Shown: positions 61,801 to 64,000 of the stretch, one piece after another
Layout: each line of letters starts with the position of its first letter
Numbering within the stretch: position 1 is the first letter of the stretch
Assembly (NCBI GenBank): GCA_020543525.1
Contig: JAHYIO010000031.1
Location: forward strand, 2,542,001-2,606,000
Reading direction: 5' to 3'
Length of the DNA: 64,000 bases
Source of the DNA: Coriolopsis trogii
Lineage: Eukaryota > Basidiomycota > Agaricomycetes > Polyporales > Polyporaceae
Position numbers and translations under genes: made by a program
Notes under the pieces: model-generated
Told to the model about the DNA's origin: nothing
What the model saw: the letters and a program-made list of their open reading frames with translations, nothing else
The model's database searches: none

Positions 61801-64000
61801 GGATGTTTTAGAGTTCAGTCCTGGACATGGGCCGAGAGCGAAGCTTGTACGGCCGGACCAGCTGGAGCTAGCGGTAGCATTGAGATCTTGTTAGGGAGTC
61901 GGGACGGCGCCGAACCCGCGTCCCGGAAACTGGATGACGGCTCGTTCGACCCCTTTGGCGACATATTGAACCATCCTTTGCTAGCTCGATTGATAGCTTT
62001 AGGGAGTTGCAGAGCGCGGTGCCGGGGCGGCGACCGTCGTGGTTGCAATGGATTTGAATTGTGAACCATCCATATCCGGCCATAGGGTACGAGCACGCAC
62101 AAGCCGTCGTCCTCTGGAAGGACGGCTGCGAGTGCCACTTGGCGGCGGAACTTCAAGCTTCCGAAGACGACGGTCGCCGAGCCTCGCTTCAAGTGTGGGC
62201 GCGCTAGGGCTAGTGAAGAAGCAGTTGGCAGCAAGTCTGGAAATTCCGCCGTAGCACAGGCGGTGGCACGTAAAAGAGGGCGTCGTGTCCTGCCTCGTTG
62301 AGAGCCACTTTGAGCAGGGATGAAAAGTGCCACATACCACACGGTCGGCACCAAGTCTCCTAAACAACGCGGCTGAGGCGACCAGGGAGCAGGCGTAAAG
62401 AGTGCCGTTTCCGTACGACTTCGTCGCCAGCCCTGAGAGATTCTGTCGAGCGGGGCGCTTTCACGAGCTCGCAAGGTCTGATGGTTGCGCACCTCAGATA
62501 GGGAGCAGTAGAAGCATCGATGATGGCTCAGGGTCCAGGCACCCAAGTCCCCCTATGCTGGCGCTCACATCCGTCAATGCATGCAAGCCAATTCTCACGG
62601 CTCTACCTGCAGTACAGTACATGGGCGGTTTCCTGTCGGTGAGAGGTGGTAGTCTGGTTGTGTGTCCAGATTGAACCAGGCTGATCAACGGAGTTCCAAA
62701 GAGGAAATGCGCGGCGCTTGTAATCCTGGGTCGGCTGACGGGGCGCCGACTGGCCGACGCGCCTCATCACGGGCGGAGTCAAAAAAAGACGATCGATAGA
62801 GCGGAACTGGCCTGAATGATCGAGCAACCAGTTGATCTCGAATGCGGATACATAGTCACACAAGGAAGAGGTGTGACATGCACGCGTTGGACGCTTCAAA
62901 CCCCGTCCTCGTGCGCGTCGACACCGGTCGGAACGAATGAAGACCAATTCGATGATCCAGTTGAATGGCGGGCTGGCCGAGTGAGACCTAGAGAGTCAGG
63001 CAGATGGTCCAATGTGCACGATCGGGGCGCTTTTCCCCAAGACGTGATCGTGCAGAGAATGCAGCGTTGATATTCTTACTCGTCCGGACGATTACGGAGC
63101 AGAGAAACCGCACAATCGTGATCATGGGTGACCGCTCCCTTTTCAGGCTACGCAGTAGTGCAGGGCCGTACCGCGTCGTGTCTAGCATGACGTTCGAATA
63201 CAGTCCGAGACGTCTTCCAGGGTGCGCCCGGTGTCATGCTGAGTGTGCACGCCGACCGGTCGCGGTCGGCTATGTCCTGGACCCTGTGCGGAATGAATGC
63301 GTTTCGCCACGTCTCGACCGCTCGCCAGGCTGTACGAGCCCTTACCGAATGCGTGATCGTGCTTCGCCATCTAGGAATGTTCGAATTGACAAATGCAGCG
63401 TGGCAGCGGGAAACCTGGACTGGGACACGGCAACAGTACCAGAAATGACCCTCGGCGCTCTTCTGTCCGTGGGTGGCAGGTTGCAGTCGAGAACATCACG
63501 AGTTATACTTTTAAGATTGGTGCCGAGAAGACCGGCGCGTGCGGTTCGCCCGAGAGTTCGCTGCCTATTCGATAGAAGCATGATGCATGATAAACGGCGG
63601 CACGGTTCGGTCTACCTGATACTTCCGCAGCGACCGACTCTGTGCTACCGCGTTGACGTCATGGCCGTGTGGCATCCGCCGCTCTGTCATTATCACTGAG
63701 CATCGGCAGTGGTATTGGTCTTTTCCAGGCTAGTGCGTGAACGATGTGTTCGCTCTACAACGCTGGGCTCCCGCTCAAGATCCTTCGAAGAGTTCAGACT
63801 GTACCCCGACAATGCGCACATGTAAGGCAGACGTACCGTTGACGTAGGATCATTCTGGGGGACGATAGTGCCTTGCCGCCAGGATGTCATGCGGCTCCTT
63901 GGGGTCTCTGCATTGAACATACGATGCCGCATACGCGCCCATGCCCCCCGGCGTGGTTCCGAGTCAGCCCGTACCTGGCGTTTGGGGATCATGGGGACTC
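58825..64000. other. Gene-poor block of 5.2 kb downstream of WOPR copy 3
   Basis: Long frames are present on both strands, for example 59851-60684 plus, 59567-60421 minus, 61815-62546 minus and 63004-63699 plus. They overlap one another, are Arg/Ser/Pro-rich and carry no domain. I see no RNA gene. A short hexamer repeat is listed separately. Confidence 0.45.
60385..60402 (+). repeat. (GGGCAT) tandem repeat, three units
   Basis: Three perfect GGGCAT units are followed by a partial fourth (GGG), in non-coding sequence. It is likely a chance slippage product. Confidence 0.6.

Overview
This window is nuclear DNA of a basidiomycete fungus, most likely a white-rot agaricomycete such as a polypore. 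The genes carry many short introns, mostly 47-90 nt, with GT..AG borders and often a CTNAC-like branch site. The gene set includes a class II secreted manganese peroxidase, a family I know only from wood- and litter-decay Agaricomycetes, beside a secreted rhamnogalacturonase-like GH28 enzyme. All exon models here were built by hand. A model was accepted only when reading phase closed across every intron and the protein fitted its family, so splice sites may be off by a base or two.

Regions. 1-7.1 kb: the start of an unidentified protein, an F-box protein, a gene-poor stretch, and the first WOPR-domain (Gti1/Pac2) regulator. 7.1-17.5 kb: mostly non-coding, holding a second WOPR gene and a 1.7-kb foldback element with 448-bp near-identical inverted arms. 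17.5-51.1 kb: a dense housekeeping block. In order it holds a germinal-centre-type STE20 kinase, a GH28 rhamnogalacturonase, eIF2B-gamma, eIF3c, a decayed short-chain dehydrogenase, the Mn peroxidase, an OM14-like mitochondrial outer-membrane protein, trans-3-hydroxy-L-proline dehydratase, a CLASP-like TOG protein, mitochondrial ribosomal protein bL34m, a CLIP-170 homologue, a CoA-binding-domain protein, free-methionine-R-sulfoxide reductase and glycolipid transfer protein. 51.1-64 kb: nearly empty, except for a third WOPR gene at 57.8-58.8 kb.

How the genes relate. The housekeeping block contains linked pairs with related roles: two translation-initiation factors end to end, and a CLASP-like and a CLIP-170-like microtubule plus-end protein 1.1 kb apart. 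The peroxidase and the rhamnogalacturonase would both act outside the cell on plant cell wall. The most unusual feature is three WOPR-type regulators in about 53 kb. They share three intron positions and phases, and each sits in or beside a multi-kilobase gene-poor block, whereas neighbouring genes lie a few hundred bases apart. I found no tRNA, rRNA, CRISPR array or intact transposase.
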